Origin: Polynucleobacter ibericus
GTDB taxonomy: Bacteria > Pseudomonadota > Gammaproteobacteria > Burkholderiales > Burkholderiaceae
NCBI RefSeq assembly: GCF_018687955.1
Contig: NZ_CP061309.1
Location: 434,001 to 498,000 of the forward strand
Reading direction: 5' to 3'
Length of the DNA stretch: 64,000 nt
The notes beneath the pieces were generated by a model. The model searched no databases. It was not told the DNA's origin and was given only the letters and a program-made list of their open reading frames with translations. The translations under genes and the position numbers were made by a program. Positions 47,707 through 59,611 of the stretch are shown in pieces; positions within the stretch are counted from its first letter, which is position 1; each line of letters opens with the position of its first letter.

Positions 47707-50700
47707 GTGCAACTGAAATCCATCAAACTTTCCGGCTTTAAGTCTTTCGTCGACCCAACCCATTTTGAAATGCCTGGCCAATTAATTGGCGTTGTGGGTC
47801 CTAACGGTTGCGGAAAGTCAAACATTATTGACGCCGTCCGCTGGGTTTTGGGCGAATCTCGTGCCAGCGAATTGCGCGGCGAATCCATGCAAGACGTTAT
47901 TTTTAATGGTTCAGGTTTACGTAAGCCATCTGGCCGCGCTAGTGTTGAACTCATTTTTGATAACACTGAAGGTCGTGCTCAAGGTCAGTGGAGCGCTTTT
48001 ACAGAATTAGGTATTAAACGTGTTTTGACACGTGATGGTAATTCCAGTTACTACGTGAATAACCAAGTAGTCCGTCGTAAAGATATTCAAGATATTTTCT
48101 TGGGCACTGGTATGGGTCCAAGAGGTTACGCCATTATTGGACAGGGTACGATCAACCGTATCTTAGAAGCCAAACCAGAAGAGTTGCGTGTGTTCTTGGA
48201 AGAAGCAGCGGGTGTTTCTAAATACAAAGAGCGTCGCAAAGAAACTGCTTCCCGTTTAGAAGACACTGTCGAAAATTTAACTCGCGTTGAAGATATCTTG
48301 CGGGAGCTTGATCAGCAGCTCACTCGCTTAGAAAAACAAGCCACTGTTGCTGAGCGTCATGCCGAGCTTTCTACGCAGATGAAATCACAACAGCAGTTAT
48401 TGTGGTTTGTGCGTCAGACCGAGGCTGGTAAAGAGCAAGAGCGTCATGCCAATGGCATCCGCGACACCCAGGTTGGCCTAGAGGAGCAGACCGCAAAGCT
48501 GCGTCATGCCGAGGCTGAATTAGAGACTATGCGTACTCAGCAGTACGCATTACAAGATAAAGTTTCGCAAGCGCAAGGTGACTTGTATCAGACTAATTCT
48601 GATGTAAGTCAGGTTGAATCACAGATTCATTACGTGCAAGAAGCGCGTCAACGTTTGCAGCAACAAACTCAAGATTTACAAGCACAGTTACAACGCTGGA
48701 CAGTGCAAGAAACAGATGCAGCACAAGCGCAACGCACAACAGAGCATGAGCTGTCGTTAGCTGCCGAAAAAGAACAAAGACTCTTAGCAGATTTAAATGG
48801 TTTGCAAGAGCAGATGCCTGGTCGCGAAGAGGCTTATCAAAATGCGTCACGTGAACTCAATAGTGCCCGTGATTCATTAGCATCAATTGAACAGCGTTTA
48901 GCTAGTTTGGGTGAGCGCCTTCGTTCAATGTCAGCTCAATCTGATGAGCTAAAAGGGCGCGAGACTCGCTTAGTTGGTGAGTTTGACGGTTTACGTCGCC
49001 CTGATGCTGAAGCATTGCAGATGGCGATTGATCGTCAGGCAATGGCTGCACGCAAAGTGGAAGAAGCCAAGCAGCGTGCTGGTGAAGCTCAACAACGTGT
49101 TCCTGCTGCCGATGAAGCGCGTAATACTGCACAACAACAAATTCAAGTAGCAAATCAAGATCTTGCTCAGACCGAAGCTAAGCTTACTGCATTGACTGCT
49201 TTGCAAGCGAGCGTTCAGGCTCAAGGCAAGATCGGACCTTGGCTGGAAAGTAAGGGTCTTAAAGAAAGTAAGCGCCTCTGGCAGGAGCTTAAAGTAGAGA
49301 GCGGCTGGGAAGCTGCCTTGGAATCTGTATTGCGCGAACGATTAGCCGCTGTTACCGCCAAGAGCGTACAAGAAACATTGGCTTTGGCTAATGATGCGCC
49401 TCCTAGCCGTTTGGCAATTTTGCTTACCGAAGAAATTACGCCAGCACATACCTCTGCTCCAGCCGACTTCACGCCATTATTGAGTCGCGTACAAAGTGCT
49501 GGTGCTGCAAGACTCACCTCAGTATTGCAAGAGTGGTTAGACAATATTTACATTGCTAGCAGTCTTGAAGATGCTTTACATCGCCGTGAAAAATTACCGG
49601 CTGGTGGTGCATTTGTGACTCAACAAGGTCACTTAGTAAGCCGTGTTGGTGTTCAGCTCTATGCAGCTGACTCTGAGCAGGCTGGTATGTTGGCGCGTGC
49701 GCAAGAGATGGAAAGTCTTGAGAAGCAGTTGCGTGCACAACAACTGATGCAAAGCGAATTGAAGGGTGAGTTAGACCAATGTGTTGCTAACTACCAAGCA
49801 GCACATCAAGCTGCAGAGCAGGCACGTGAAAATGCTGAGCATGCCGTTCAAGAAGCGCATGGCTTTGAAGTAGAAAGAATGCAGCTAACTCAAGCTGAAG
49901 AGCAATACAGTAATCGTGCTGCACAGATTCAGGGTGAGTTAAGCGAATTACGCCAGCAAATGGAGCAATTAGCTCAGATTCAAGAGCAATCTGCCGCTGA
50001 GTTAAATGAATCTGAAGAGTCCAAACAAGGTTTGCAAGAAGCTTTACAGATTGCCCAGGAAAAATTAGAGCGATCCACTGAAGAGCGCGATCGTTTGCGT
50101 GAGTCACTGCGTGCCGCTGAAATGGCTGCGCAAGAGGCAGCATTTGCAACACGTTCACTCCAGCAGCGTATTGCTGATTTGCAGCGCGATCAAAGTACTG
50201 CACGTACTCAGATCATGGAGATTCAGGATAAGCATGATGCCGCCGCTCAAGAACTAGAAACTTTGAGTGATGAAGAGGCGCAAGATAAATTACAAGGCTT
50301 GTTATTGGCTCGTAGTGCTCGCGAAGCCGCTTTAGCCAATGCGCGTACTGAACAAGATGCCTTATTGCATCAATTACGTGAAGCCGATGAGGCTCGCATG
50401 CAAGTAGAGCGTAGCTTGCAGCCAATGCGTGACAAGGTAGTGGATTTGCAGTTGCGTGAACAAGCTGCTCGTTTGAACTTTGAGCAATTTGCTACCCTGT
50501 TGTCTGATGCCGAGGCTGACCTCACAGCGCTTGAAGCCAACTTCAGCACAGACCTGAAAGTTGGTGCATTGCAGAGCGAAGTCAATAGCCTGAATGCCGA
50601 GATTCAATCATTGGGCCCAGTCAATATGGCCGCATTGGATGAATTATCTAGCTCACGTGAACGTAAGCAGTTCTTGGATGCGCAGTCTGCTGACTTGAAC

Positions 50701-51228
50701 GAAGCGATGCAGACTTTGACAGATGCGATTGCTAAGATTGATGCAGAAACCCGCGATCTATTGCAGGGTACTTTTGATCAGGTGAATACCCACTTTGGCA
50801 AGCTCTTCCCTGAGTTGTTTGGTGGCGGTCACGCTGAATTGGTAATGACAGGTGAAGAAATCCTTGATTCTGGCGTCCAAGTCATGGCCCAGCCTCCTGG
50901 CAAGAAGAACAGCTCCATTTACCTTCTCTCCGGTGGTGAAAAGGCTTTGACAGCGATTGCTTTGGTCTTCTCACTCTTCCTCTTAAATCCAGCACCATTC
51001 TGCTTGCTTGATGAGGTTGACGCTCCATTGGATGATGCAAATACCTTGCGTTATGCAAATCTTGTCGCCAAAATGTCAGATAAGACACAGTTTTTGTTCA
51101 TCTCACATAACAAGATCACTATGGAAATCGCTCATCAATTGATTGGTGTCACAATGCAAGAGCAGGGCGTATCCCGCATTGTTGCGGTAGATATTTCTTC
51201 TGCTGTTTCAATGGTAGAGGCCGCCTAA
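47707..51228 (+). CDS. smc: Chromosome segregation protein SMC
   Basis: ATP-driven DNA loop extruder of 1173 residues, starting at GTG. N-terminal Walker A GPNGCGKSN at 31-39; two long Gln/Glu/Ala-rich coiled coils; a hinge at about 500-640; signature LSGGEKALTAIAL near 1074; Walker B FCLLDEVDAPLDDAN. Gln-rich arms (many QQ, QE) give the DNA strongly repetitive composition. zipA begins at the next base after the stop. Confidence 0.98.
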   Translation: MQLKSIKLSGFKSFVDPTHFEMPGQLIGVVGPNGCGKSNIIDAVRWVLGESRASELRGESMQDVIFNGSGLRKPSGRASVELIFDNTEGRAQGQWSAFTELGIKRVLTRDGNSSYYVNNQVVRRKDIQDIFLGTGMGPRGYAIIGQGTINRILEAKPEELRVFLEEAAGVSKYKERRKETASRLEDTVENLTRVEDILRELDQQLTRLEKQATVAERHAELSTQMKSQQQLLWFVRQTEAGKEQERHANGIRDTQVGLEEQTAKLRHAEAELETMRTQQYALQDKVSQAQGDLYQTNSDVSQVESQIHYVQEARQRLQQQTQDLQAQLQRWTVQETDAAQAQRTTEHELSLAAEKEQRLLADLNGLQEQMPGREEAYQNASRELNSARDSLASIEQRLASLGERLRSMSAQSDELKGRETRLVGEFDGLRRPDAEALQMAIDRQAMAARKVEEAKQRAGEAQQRVPAADEARNTAQQQIQVANQDLAQTEAKLTALTALQASVQAQGKIGPWLESKGLKESKRLWQELKVESGWEAALESVLRERLAAVTAKSVQETLALANDAPPSRLAILLTEEITPAHTSAPADFTPLLSRVQSAGAARLTSVLQEWLDNIYIASSLEDALHRREKLPAGGAFVTQQGHLVSRVGVQLYAADSEQAGMLARAQEMESLEKQLRAQQLMQSELKGELDQCVANYQAAHQAAEQARENAEHAVQEAHGFEVERMQLTQAEEQYSNRAAQIQGELSELRQQMEQLAQIQEQSAAELNESEESKQGLQEALQIAQEKLERSTEERDRLRESLRAAEMAAQEAAFATRSLQQRIADLQRDQSTARTQIMEIQDKHDAAAQELETLSDEEAQDKLQGLLLARSAREAALANARTEQDALLHQLREADEARMQVERSLQPMRDKVVDLQLREQAARLNFEQFATLLSDAEADLTALEANFSTDLKVGALQSEVNSLNAEIQSLGPVNMAALDELSSSRERKQFLDAQSADLNEAMQTLTDAIAKIDAETRDLLQGTFDQVNTHFGKLFPELFGGGHAELVMTGEEILDSGVQVMAQPPGKKNSSIYLLSGGEKALTAIALVFSLFLLNPAPFCLLDEVDAPLDDANTLRYANLVAKMSDKTQFLFISHNKITMEIAHQLIGVTMQEQGVSRIVAVDISSAVSMVEAA

Positions 51229-52302
51229 GTGTACGTAGAACAAATCATGACGATGTTAGGTTTGTCAGATTTGCAATTTGCGCTGGCCGTTATAGGAATA
51301 TTAATTCTGATAGCAGTGGCTATTCTGAATATTAAGTACGCTCGGGCTCGCCGTAAGGCCAAAGAGCAAAATGAATATTCTCTAGATGATCGTTTTGCAC
51401 GTGAACCTACTTTTGGTCAAGGTTTTGCAGATGGCGATGCTTCTGGCCGAGCTGAACCTAGTTTCGGTGAATCTATCCCAACGATTTCTGCCCCAGAAAA
51501 GTTTGCCATTGATCCCCGTATTGATTGCGTCATCACACTTCGCTTTGATGAAGGTATTAGTGGTTCAGAAATCTTGGCAGAAATTAATGCCTGGACAGAT
51601 CTAGAGGCTCAATCGACTGCACGCTGGATGTGTGAAGGCTTAAATGCCAACTTAGATGTTGCTGAAGATTGGGAAGAGCTTCATCCTGACTCAAGCTACT
51701 CAGATTTGCAGCTGGCTATTCAGTTGGCTAGCCGTAAAGGCCCGATTGGTGTTCTAGAGTTATCCGATTTTTGTTCTCGCGCTCAAGCACTTGCCGAGAC
51801 TTTGGGGTCGCAAATCGATATGCCTAGCGTAAGCACCATGCTAGATGGCGCTAAAGAACTAGATGTGATGGCTGCCGAGAGTGATATTCAATTGAGTATC
51901 AATATATTGTTTGATGAGCCATGTCCTTGGGGTAACTTCGATGCTTTGATGCGTCAACGTGGTTTCAAGCTGTCTCGTAATGGTCGTCAGTATGAATATC
52001 AAAGCAAGGGCATCGTGCTTTTCACCAGCGCTGATTTAGATCCGAATAAATCCGTAACCCAAGTAACCCTATTGCTAGAGGTTCCTTTAGTTCCACAGGA
52101 TGAGCGTGCATTTGAAAGAATGCTTGCCGAGGGCGTTGAAATCGCACAAGCTGCTCACGGCCGCCTGGTAGATGACAATGGCATTAACTTAAGTGAAGCT
52201 GCTGTCATTAGTATTCGTCAGCACCTCGATATTCTCTATGCCAATCTTGAGAAATCCGGCGTTCCTGCTGGATCTTCTACAGCTAGCAGACTATTTAGCT
52301 AG
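51229..52302 (+). CDS. zipA: Cell division protein ZipA-like
   Basis: 357 residues, GTG start directly after smc. N-terminal membrane anchor (about 11-33, LQFALAVIGILILIAVAIL) followed by a basic patch, an acidic linker and a C-terminal FtsZ-binding domain (about 210-340). In this group ZipA tethers FtsZ to the membrane; sequence similarity is weak outside the C-terminal domain, so identity rests on architecture and the smc-zipA-ligA order. Confidence 0.85.
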   Translation: MYVEQIMTMLGLSDLQFALAVIGILILIAVAILNIKYARARRKAKEQNEYSLDDRFAREPTFGQGFADGDASGRAEPSFGESIPTISAPEKFAIDPRIDCVITLRFDEGISGSEILAEINAWTDLEAQSTARWMCEGLNANLDVAEDWEELHPDSSYSDLQLAIQLASRKGPIGVLELSDFCSRAQALAETLGSQIDMPSVSTMLDGAKELDVMAAESDIQLSINILFDEPCPWGNFDALMRQRGFKLSRNGRQYEYQSKGIVLFTSADLDPNKSVTQVTLLLEVPLVPQDERAFERMLAEGVEIAQAAHGRLVDDNGINLSEAAVISIRQHLDILYANLEKSGVPAGSSTASRLFS

Positions 52303-54327
<2,025 letters not shown>

Positions 54328-54343
54328 TTAAGTAAATTTTGTT

Positions 54344-55144
54344 TTACTTCAGATTTTGCTGCTGAAAGCTAATAAATGTATCTGGATTAATTCGCATGCT
54401 ACCTTGGAATGGGTGCCCAAAAATAACAATTAAGAATAGTGTTGCAGCTAGTGAGGCCGTAATAAAGCCCGTTACAATCACATGCATCGTAACGCTCTCA
54501 GCTGTATACAGATAGCTCACTGCAATAGTTAAAAATGCTGATAGAAACATCACCATCCATATAACCATTGGCACAGGAGTTTTGGTAGAAATAATTCTGT
54601 CTCTACGTGCATCAAAAAGCTCGCTTAATCTATCTAGCGCCTTAGATTGGGTATTTGCCATGATTAAGTTATTAGTTTTAAATTGAAGCAACGCATCATT
54701 GCTATGCATCAGGATAAGCCTTCCTTTATCGCTTACGGCTTGATTTGCATTCATTGCAGGCCATTCTTCTTTAATGACCACATCTACATACTCTCTAACA
54801 TCCTTTATCAATAGAGATCTTGTCGGCTCAGAAACGCCTTGAGCTGCTTTATAGAAATCCTCCACAGCGTGAGCCTCTTGGTTTACCCCCTGATCAACAC
54901 TCGTATAGAAATTCCAAGTACTTACAACGATGAGTGAAATCAACACGGAGCTAAACAAACCAACTGTACTCAGGGACAAGCTAATGCAGTCATTGTTGGC
55001 TTTATTCAATGCGTTTGGAAATATTTTTTTAAATACCAGCAATCCAATTATGGCTAGAGCCGTGGAGATTGACACTGCAAGCAAGCAGACCAACCATGCC
55101 GGAGCATCAAGATGATTAACGTAGATAAGGTTTATTAAATACAT
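54344..55144 (-). CDS. DUF4239 membrane protein
   Basis: 266 residues with four membrane segments: two N-terminal (about 17-38 and 55-80) and two C-terminal (about 195-215 and 223-245), separated by a long helical loop of 110 residues. This layout is that of DUF4239 (bestrophin-like) proteins, whose function is unknown; ion channel activity is only suggested by the fold. It begins 2 bp after glnD, so it is probably in the map-glnD transcript. AT content is a little higher than in its neighbours, which may point to more recent acquisition. Confidence 0.8.
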   Translation of the reverse strand: MYLINLIYVNHLDAPAWLVCLLAVSISTALAIIGLLVFKKIFPNALNKANNDCISLSLSTVGLFSSVLISLIVVSTWNFYTSVDQGVNQEAHAVEDFYKAAQGVSEPTRSLLIKDVREYVDVVIKEEWPAMNANQAVSDKGRLILMHSNDALLQFKTNNLIMANTQSKALDRLSELFDARRDRIISTKTPVPMVIWMVMFLSAFLTIAVSYLYTAESVTMHVIVTGFITASLAATLFLIVIFGHPFQGSMRINPDTFISFQQQNLK

Positions 55145-55146
55145 AA

Positions 55147-57753
55147 TTAAGCCCCTAAAGCTTCTAACAACTCTGTCTCTAGCTGAATCTGCAGTTTAGG
55201 ATTCTTGCCCAAGTTAGCTGCATCTAAGAGCAGAACGTCTTCTACTCTTTCGCCAAGCGTATTAATTCTGGCCGTATGAATCGATACCTGATGCTTCGCT
55301 AACACTCTAGAAATTGTGTACAGGAGGCCTGTACGGTCGCTTGCTGATAGCGCCAGTGTGTAATACCTACCGCGGTCATCTGGAACCATGTGTACCCGTG
55401 GTTGAATCGGGAAGGTGCGTGATTGTCTTGAAAGGCGACCCATGCTTGGATTGGGTAAAGGTTCACTGTTAGTAATGGCTGCGGTTAATTCAAACTCGAC
55501 TAGCTGAATGATGTCGCGATAGCTGCCACCTTCATCTACCAAGTTACTGCCAGAAATTTGGAAAGTGTCTAAAGCATAGCCATGACGCGTTGTGTGAATG
55601 CGCGCATCCCAAATTGAGAAGCCGTGTCTCTCAAAGTAGGCGCAGATTCGGGCAAACAGATCTTCTTGGTCTTTTACGTAGACGGCAACTTGCAAGCCTT
55701 CACCAATTGGTGACAACCTTGCTCGCACAATTGGCTGATCACTGTTCACCTTGTTATATAGGTGGCGCGTAAGCCATGCAATATCGGATGAATCCTGTCT
55801 TAAGAAGAAAGCTACGTCTAACTGCTTCCATAAATCTTCATATGATTCATCGTTGATGCCATACAGCCGTAATTTAGCTTTTGATTCCTCTTGATGCTGG
55901 GCTAACTCGGAAGATGCATCAGGCTTTGCTCCACCCAATACTCGGAGTGTTGCGCGATAGAGATCCTCTAAGAGTTTGCCTTTCCAGGCATTCCAAACTT
56001 TAGGGCTAGTACCGCGGACATCGGCAACTGTTAATAGATAAAGTGCAGTGAGATGACGCTCATCGCCTACTTTTTTGGCAAATGCTTTCACTACATCAGG
56101 ATCGGTAATGTCTTGTTTCTGAGCTGTTTGGCTCATATTGAGATGCTCAGCAACTAACCAAACTAATAACTCGGTATCTTTTTTATCGAGACCATGGTCC
56201 TTAGCAAACTTACGCATGTCTGCTTTACCTAATTGCGAATGATCACCTCCGCGTCCCTTGGCAATGTCATGGAAGAGGGCTGCAATAACAAGCAGCCAAG
56301 GTTTCTCAAAGTGCGCGATGAGACTGCTGCAGAATGGGAATTCATGAGTATGCTCAACAACCATGAAGCGGCGCACATTACGCAACACCATGAGGATGTG
56401 TTGATCAACGGTGTAGACGTGAAATAAGTCATGCTGCATCTGTCCGACGATTCTTCTGAAGGCGGGAAGATAGCGACCTAATACGCTACTGCGATTCATG
56501 AGATGGAAAGCGCGACTCACGCCTTCAGGTTGTTTCAAGATCTCAATAAAGAGCGCTCTATTAATGGGGTCAGCGCGCCACTTACTATCCATCTTGGTTC
56601 GGGCGTTATACAGTGCCCTAAAGATAGTTGCGGATAGGCTTTTGACATTCGATGTTTGAGCAAATACTAAGAAGGTTCTCAGAATTTGCTCTGGATGTTT
56701 TTGATAGAGCTGAGGGTCAGTAATGTCTAATACACCTTGGCGCTCAATAAAGTGCTCGTTACCTTCGCCTGGAATAGCAAGAATTGTTTTGGACTCTTGT
56801 GGAAAGAGAAGGGCTTCAATGTTTTGCAAGAGAACGTCATTTAATTGAGTTACCGCTTTGGCTGCCCAATAGTAGCGACGCATAATGGCTTCGCTTGCTT
56901 GACGCGACGATTCTTCTTTGATGCCCATCGATGCTGCAAGCGCCGCCTGTAAGTCGAAGGCGAGTACATCCTGCCTCCGCCCCGCGAGTAAATGTAAATT
57001 AGCGCGCAGAGTCTCTAAAAAGCGTTGATTGCGATTGAGTTCAGTCAGCTCTCTTTGGGTAACTAGGCCTGCCTCATTGAGGTCTTTGAAGGTGTTGCCT
57101 AGTAAAGCCGCCTTACTAACCCACGAGATCGTATGTAGGTCACGCAAACCTCCAGGACTTTCTTTGCAGTTCGGTTCTAAGGAGTAGGGGGTATTTTGAT
57201 ACTTGTAATGACGCTGAATTTGTTCGGCCTGTTTAGCTTGGAAGAATGCCTTGGGATCCATTGCGACTTCAAAAGCATTTGCAAAGTCTTTAAATAAGGA
57301 CTTCTTGCCACAAAGGAGTCGCGCCTCAAGTAATGAGGTGCGCACAGTTACATCTTGATCGGATTCAGAAATACACTCCGCAACATTTCTGACGGAGGCG
57401 CCGATTTCTAATCCGGCATCCCAACAGCTTGCAATAAATTGCTCCACTTGCTTGGATAAAGCTCTGGCTTGCTCTTCATCCGCTGGAAGCAGAATCAATA
57501 TATCGATATCAGAGTAAGGAAATAAAGCGCCTCTACCGTAGCCTCCAACCGCTACTAAAGTAGCTTCATTATTTAAGCCGCAGCTATTCCATAAATGACT
57601 AAGGAGTTGATCGCTCAGCTTAGTAAGTTGCTTCGTGAGTTTACCTACGGACTGTGATTTTTTGAATTCTGAATAAGCAATTTCTCGAGCAGCACGAAGA
57701 CTTGCAGCATCAACAATTGTTTTGCTCATGTTGGCTGACTGCGCTGTTTCCAT
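55147..57753 (-). CDS. glnD: Bifunctional uridylyltransferase/uridylyl-removing enzyme GlnD
   Basis: Nitrogen sensor that uridylylates PII proteins. 868 residues. Nucleotidyltransferase motif GGYGRGALFPYSDIDILIL near 67, a GlnD linker, an HD domain (HDIAKGRGGDHSQLG near 490), and two C-terminal ACT domains (about 685-760 and 795-868) that sense glutamine. The start is 4 bp after map. Confidence 0.98.
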   Translation of the reverse strand: METAQSANMSKTIVDAASLRAAREIAYSEFKKSQSVGKLTKQLTKLSDQLLSHLWNSCGLNNEATLVAVGGYGRGALFPYSDIDILILLPADEEQARALSKQVEQFIASCWDAGLEIGASVRNVAECISESDQDVTVRTSLLEARLLCGKKSLFKDFANAFEVAMDPKAFFQAKQAEQIQRHYKYQNTPYSLEPNCKESPGGLRDLHTISWVSKAALLGNTFKDLNEAGLVTQRELTELNRNQRFLETLRANLHLLAGRRQDVLAFDLQAALAASMGIKEESSRQASEAIMRRYYWAAKAVTQLNDVLLQNIEALLFPQESKTILAIPGEGNEHFIERQGVLDITDPQLYQKHPEQILRTFLVFAQTSNVKSLSATIFRALYNARTKMDSKWRADPINRALFIEILKQPEGVSRAFHLMNRSSVLGRYLPAFRRIVGQMQHDLFHVYTVDQHILMVLRNVRRFMVVEHTHEFPFCSSLIAHFEKPWLLVIAALFHDIAKGRGGDHSQLGKADMRKFAKDHGLDKKDTELLVWLVAEHLNMSQTAQKQDITDPDVVKAFAKKVGDERHLTALYLLTVADVRGTSPKVWNAWKGKLLEDLYRATLRVLGGAKPDASSELAQHQEESKAKLRLYGINDESYEDLWKQLDVAFFLRQDSSDIAWLTRHLYNKVNSDQPIVRARLSPIGEGLQVAVYVKDQEDLFARICAYFERHGFSIWDARIHTTRHGYALDTFQISGSNLVDEGGSYRDIIQLVEFELTAAITNSEPLPNPSMGRLSRQSRTFPIQPRVHMVPDDRGRYYTLALSASDRTGLLYTISRVLAKHQVSIHTARINTLGERVEDVLLLDAANLGKNPKLQIQLETELLEALGA

Positions 57754-57756
57754 TGA

Positions 57757-58593
57757 TTAAGCAGTTGTTATCGCGGGTCTAAATGAAAGGCCTTTTACGC
57801 AGTCAGGGGGAGGGTTGCTGCCTTCTGACCAAGTAAGTACTTCAACGCCAGTTTGAGTGACTAAAAGGGTGTGCTCCCACTGGGCTGACAAGCTGCGATC
57901 TTTTGTTTTAACAGTCCATTGATCGGGCATAGTGCGAATATCTCGCTTGCCAGCATTAATCATGGGCTCAATTGTGAAAGTCATGCCAGCCACCAGTTTT
58001 TCACCAGTGCCAGGTTTGCCGTAGTGAAGAATTTGTGGATCTTGATGAAACACTTTGCCAATGCCATGGCCACAGTATTCACGTACTACTGAGTAACCTG
58101 CTTTTTCAGCATGCGTCTGAATGACGTGACCGATGTCACCAAGTGATGCACCTGGTTTTACTTGAGCAATGCCAAGCCACATGCATTCAAAAGTAATTTG
58201 AGTAAGACGTTTTGCCATGACAGAAACTTCACCCACCATGAACATGCGACTTGTGTCACCGTAGTAACCATCAGGCGTGATAACAGTGATATCTAAGTTG
58301 ACTACATCACCAGTTTTGAGAATCTTGTCTCCAGGAATGCCGTGACAAATCACATCATTTACTGAGGTGCAGATAGATGCCGGAAAAGGAGGGTAGCCTG
58401 GCGGTTGGTAGTTCAATGGCGCGGGGATGGTCTTTTGGACGTCGCGCATGTATTCATGGCAAATCCGATCCAATTCGCCTGTGCTCACTCCTGCTTTGAC
58501 GTGAGGGGCTACATGATCGAGAACTTCGCTGGCTAAGCGGCCAGCTTCGCGCATCCCGAGGATGTCTTTTTCTGCGGTAAATACACTATTCAT
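57757..58593 (-). CDS. map: Methionine aminopeptidase, type I
   Basis: Removes the initiator methionine. 278 residues. Metal ligands visible: D and D in NLDITVITPDGYYGDTS, H in EYCGHGIG, E in FTIEPMIN and E near the end in WEHTLLVT. Typical divergent arrangement with rpsB. A perfect palindrome lies 41 bp upstream of its start. Confidence 0.97.
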   Translation of the reverse strand: MNSVFTAEKDILGMREAGRLASEVLDHVAPHVKAGVSTGELDRICHEYMRDVQKTIPAPLNYQPPGYPPFPASICTSVNDVICHGIPGDKILKTGDVVNLDITVITPDGYYGDTSRMFMVGEVSVMAKRLTQITFECMWLGIAQVKPGASLGDIGHVIQTHAEKAGYSVVREYCGHGIGKVFHQDPQILHYGKPGTGEKLVAGMTFTIEPMINAGKRDIRTMPDQWTVKTKDRSLSAQWEHTLLVTQTGVEVLTWSEGSNPPPDCVKGLSFRPAITTA

Positions 58594-58634
58594 GCCTTGA
58601 TTATCAACGACTTGGAAGGTTTTGGCTTGACCAT

Positions 58635-58655
58635 ATTGCCTAAAAATTAGGCAAT
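58635..58655. promoter_or_regulatory. Perfect 9-bp inverted repeat in the map-rpsB gap
   Basis: ATTGCCTAA and TTAGGCAAT around a 3-bp AAA spacer. It is 42 bp upstream of the map ATG and about 200 bp upstream of rpsB. Size and shape fit a dimeric repressor site or an mRNA leader hairpin; no T-run makes it a terminator. Confidence 0.5.
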
Positions 58656-58747
58656 TAACCCGTTTTTAGACTATCTGAGGGCTATTTCGAGCATCAGGCC
58701 CTTTATTTGAGTGGGGGTGACCCTGGCTAGAGCATTGATATTTAAGC

Positions 58748-58861
58748 TATAATTTTGGTCTCAGGTCTATTTTGGACTTGAAATCGCGAGTTGAGCCTTC
58801 CAGGGTGGCGTTTTTTAGCGCAGCTAGGACTCAACTTTAGAAAGAACCCTTAGGAGAAGTT
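58748..58861 (+). promoter_or_regulatory. rpsB promoter -10 and structured leader
   Basis: A consensus TATAAT at 58748-58753 (no good -35 seen) is followed by about 100 nt of leader. In it AGTTGAG (58889 would be in the gene; here 58789-58795) pairs with CTCAACT (58830-58836), with an inner GCG/CGC hairpin, then AGGAG 6 bp before the start. This fits an S2-controlled leader as known in other proteobacteria, which is inference. Confidence 0.5.
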
Positions 58862-59611
58862 ATGTCAGTAACTATGCGTCAAATGCTGGAAGCCGGTTGC
58901 CATTTTGGTCACCAAACTCGCTTCTGGTCCCCAAAGATGGCCCCATTTATTTTCGGTCATCGCAACAAAATCCACATCATCAACTTGGAAAAAACATTGC
59001 CAATGTTTCAGGACGCCCTGAAATTTGCAAAACAAGTTGCTGCTAACCGTGGCACGATTTTATTTGTTGGTACTAAGCGTCAATCTCGCGAGATCATTGC
59101 TGAAGAAGCTGCTCGTGCTGGTATGCCTTATATCGACAGCCGTTGGTTGGGCGGTACGCTCACTAACTTTAAAACTGTTAAAGGTTCCCTCAAGCGTTTG
59201 AAAGACATGGCAGTTGCTAAAGAAGCTGGCGACTGGGAAAAGCTTTCTAAGAAAGAAGCTTTGACTAATGATCGTGATCTCGATAAGTTACAAAAAGCAC
59301 TTGGCGGTATTCAAGATTTGAATGGCGTTCCTGATGCGATTTTCGTAGTGGACGTTGGTTATCACAAGATTGCTATTACCGAAGCGAACAAGCTTGGTAT
59401 TCCTGTAATTGCTGTTGTAGATACCAACCACTCACCAGAAGGTGTTGATTACATCATCCCTGGTAACGATGACTCAAGCAAAGCTGTAACCCTCTATGCA
59501 CGCGGTATTGCTGATGCAATCCTCGAAGGCAAAGCAAACTCTGTACAAGAAATCTTGACAGCAGTTAAAGAAGGCGAAGAAGAGTTCGTTGAAGAAGGGA
59601 AAGCTGAATAA
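58862..59611 (+). CDS. rpsB: 30S ribosomal protein S2
   Basis: 249-residue ribosomal protein, essential for 30S assembly. Start [22 protein letters not shown] and motifs [16 protein letters not shown] and [15 protein letters not shown] are diagnostic. The stop shares a base with the tsf start (TAATG). Codon use is highly optimised. Confidence 0.99.
   Translation: MSVTMRQMLEAGCHFGHQTRFWSPKMAPFIFGHRNKIHIINLEKTLPMFQDALKFAKQVAANRGTILFVGTKRQSREIIAEEAARAGMPYIDSRWLGGTLTNFKTVKGSLKRLKDMAVAKEAGDWEKLSKKEALTNDRDLDKLQKALGGIQDLNGVPDAIFVVDVGYHKIAITEANKLGIPVIAVVDTNHSPEGVDYIIPGNDDSSKAVTLYARGIADAILEGKANSVQEILTAVKEGEEEFVEEGKAE

Noticed and set aside
48593-50607. Several antisense ORFs of 60-138 codons within smc
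   Set aside because: They run opposite to a clear SMC frame and have low-complexity, Gln/Leu/His-rich translations that mirror its repetitive coiled-coil codons. No independent start signals were seen.
54344-55144. DUF4239 gene as part of a mobile island
   Set aside because: It is a single gene tightly attached to glnD, with no repeats, integrase or tRNA nearby; the slightly higher AT content alone is weak evidence.
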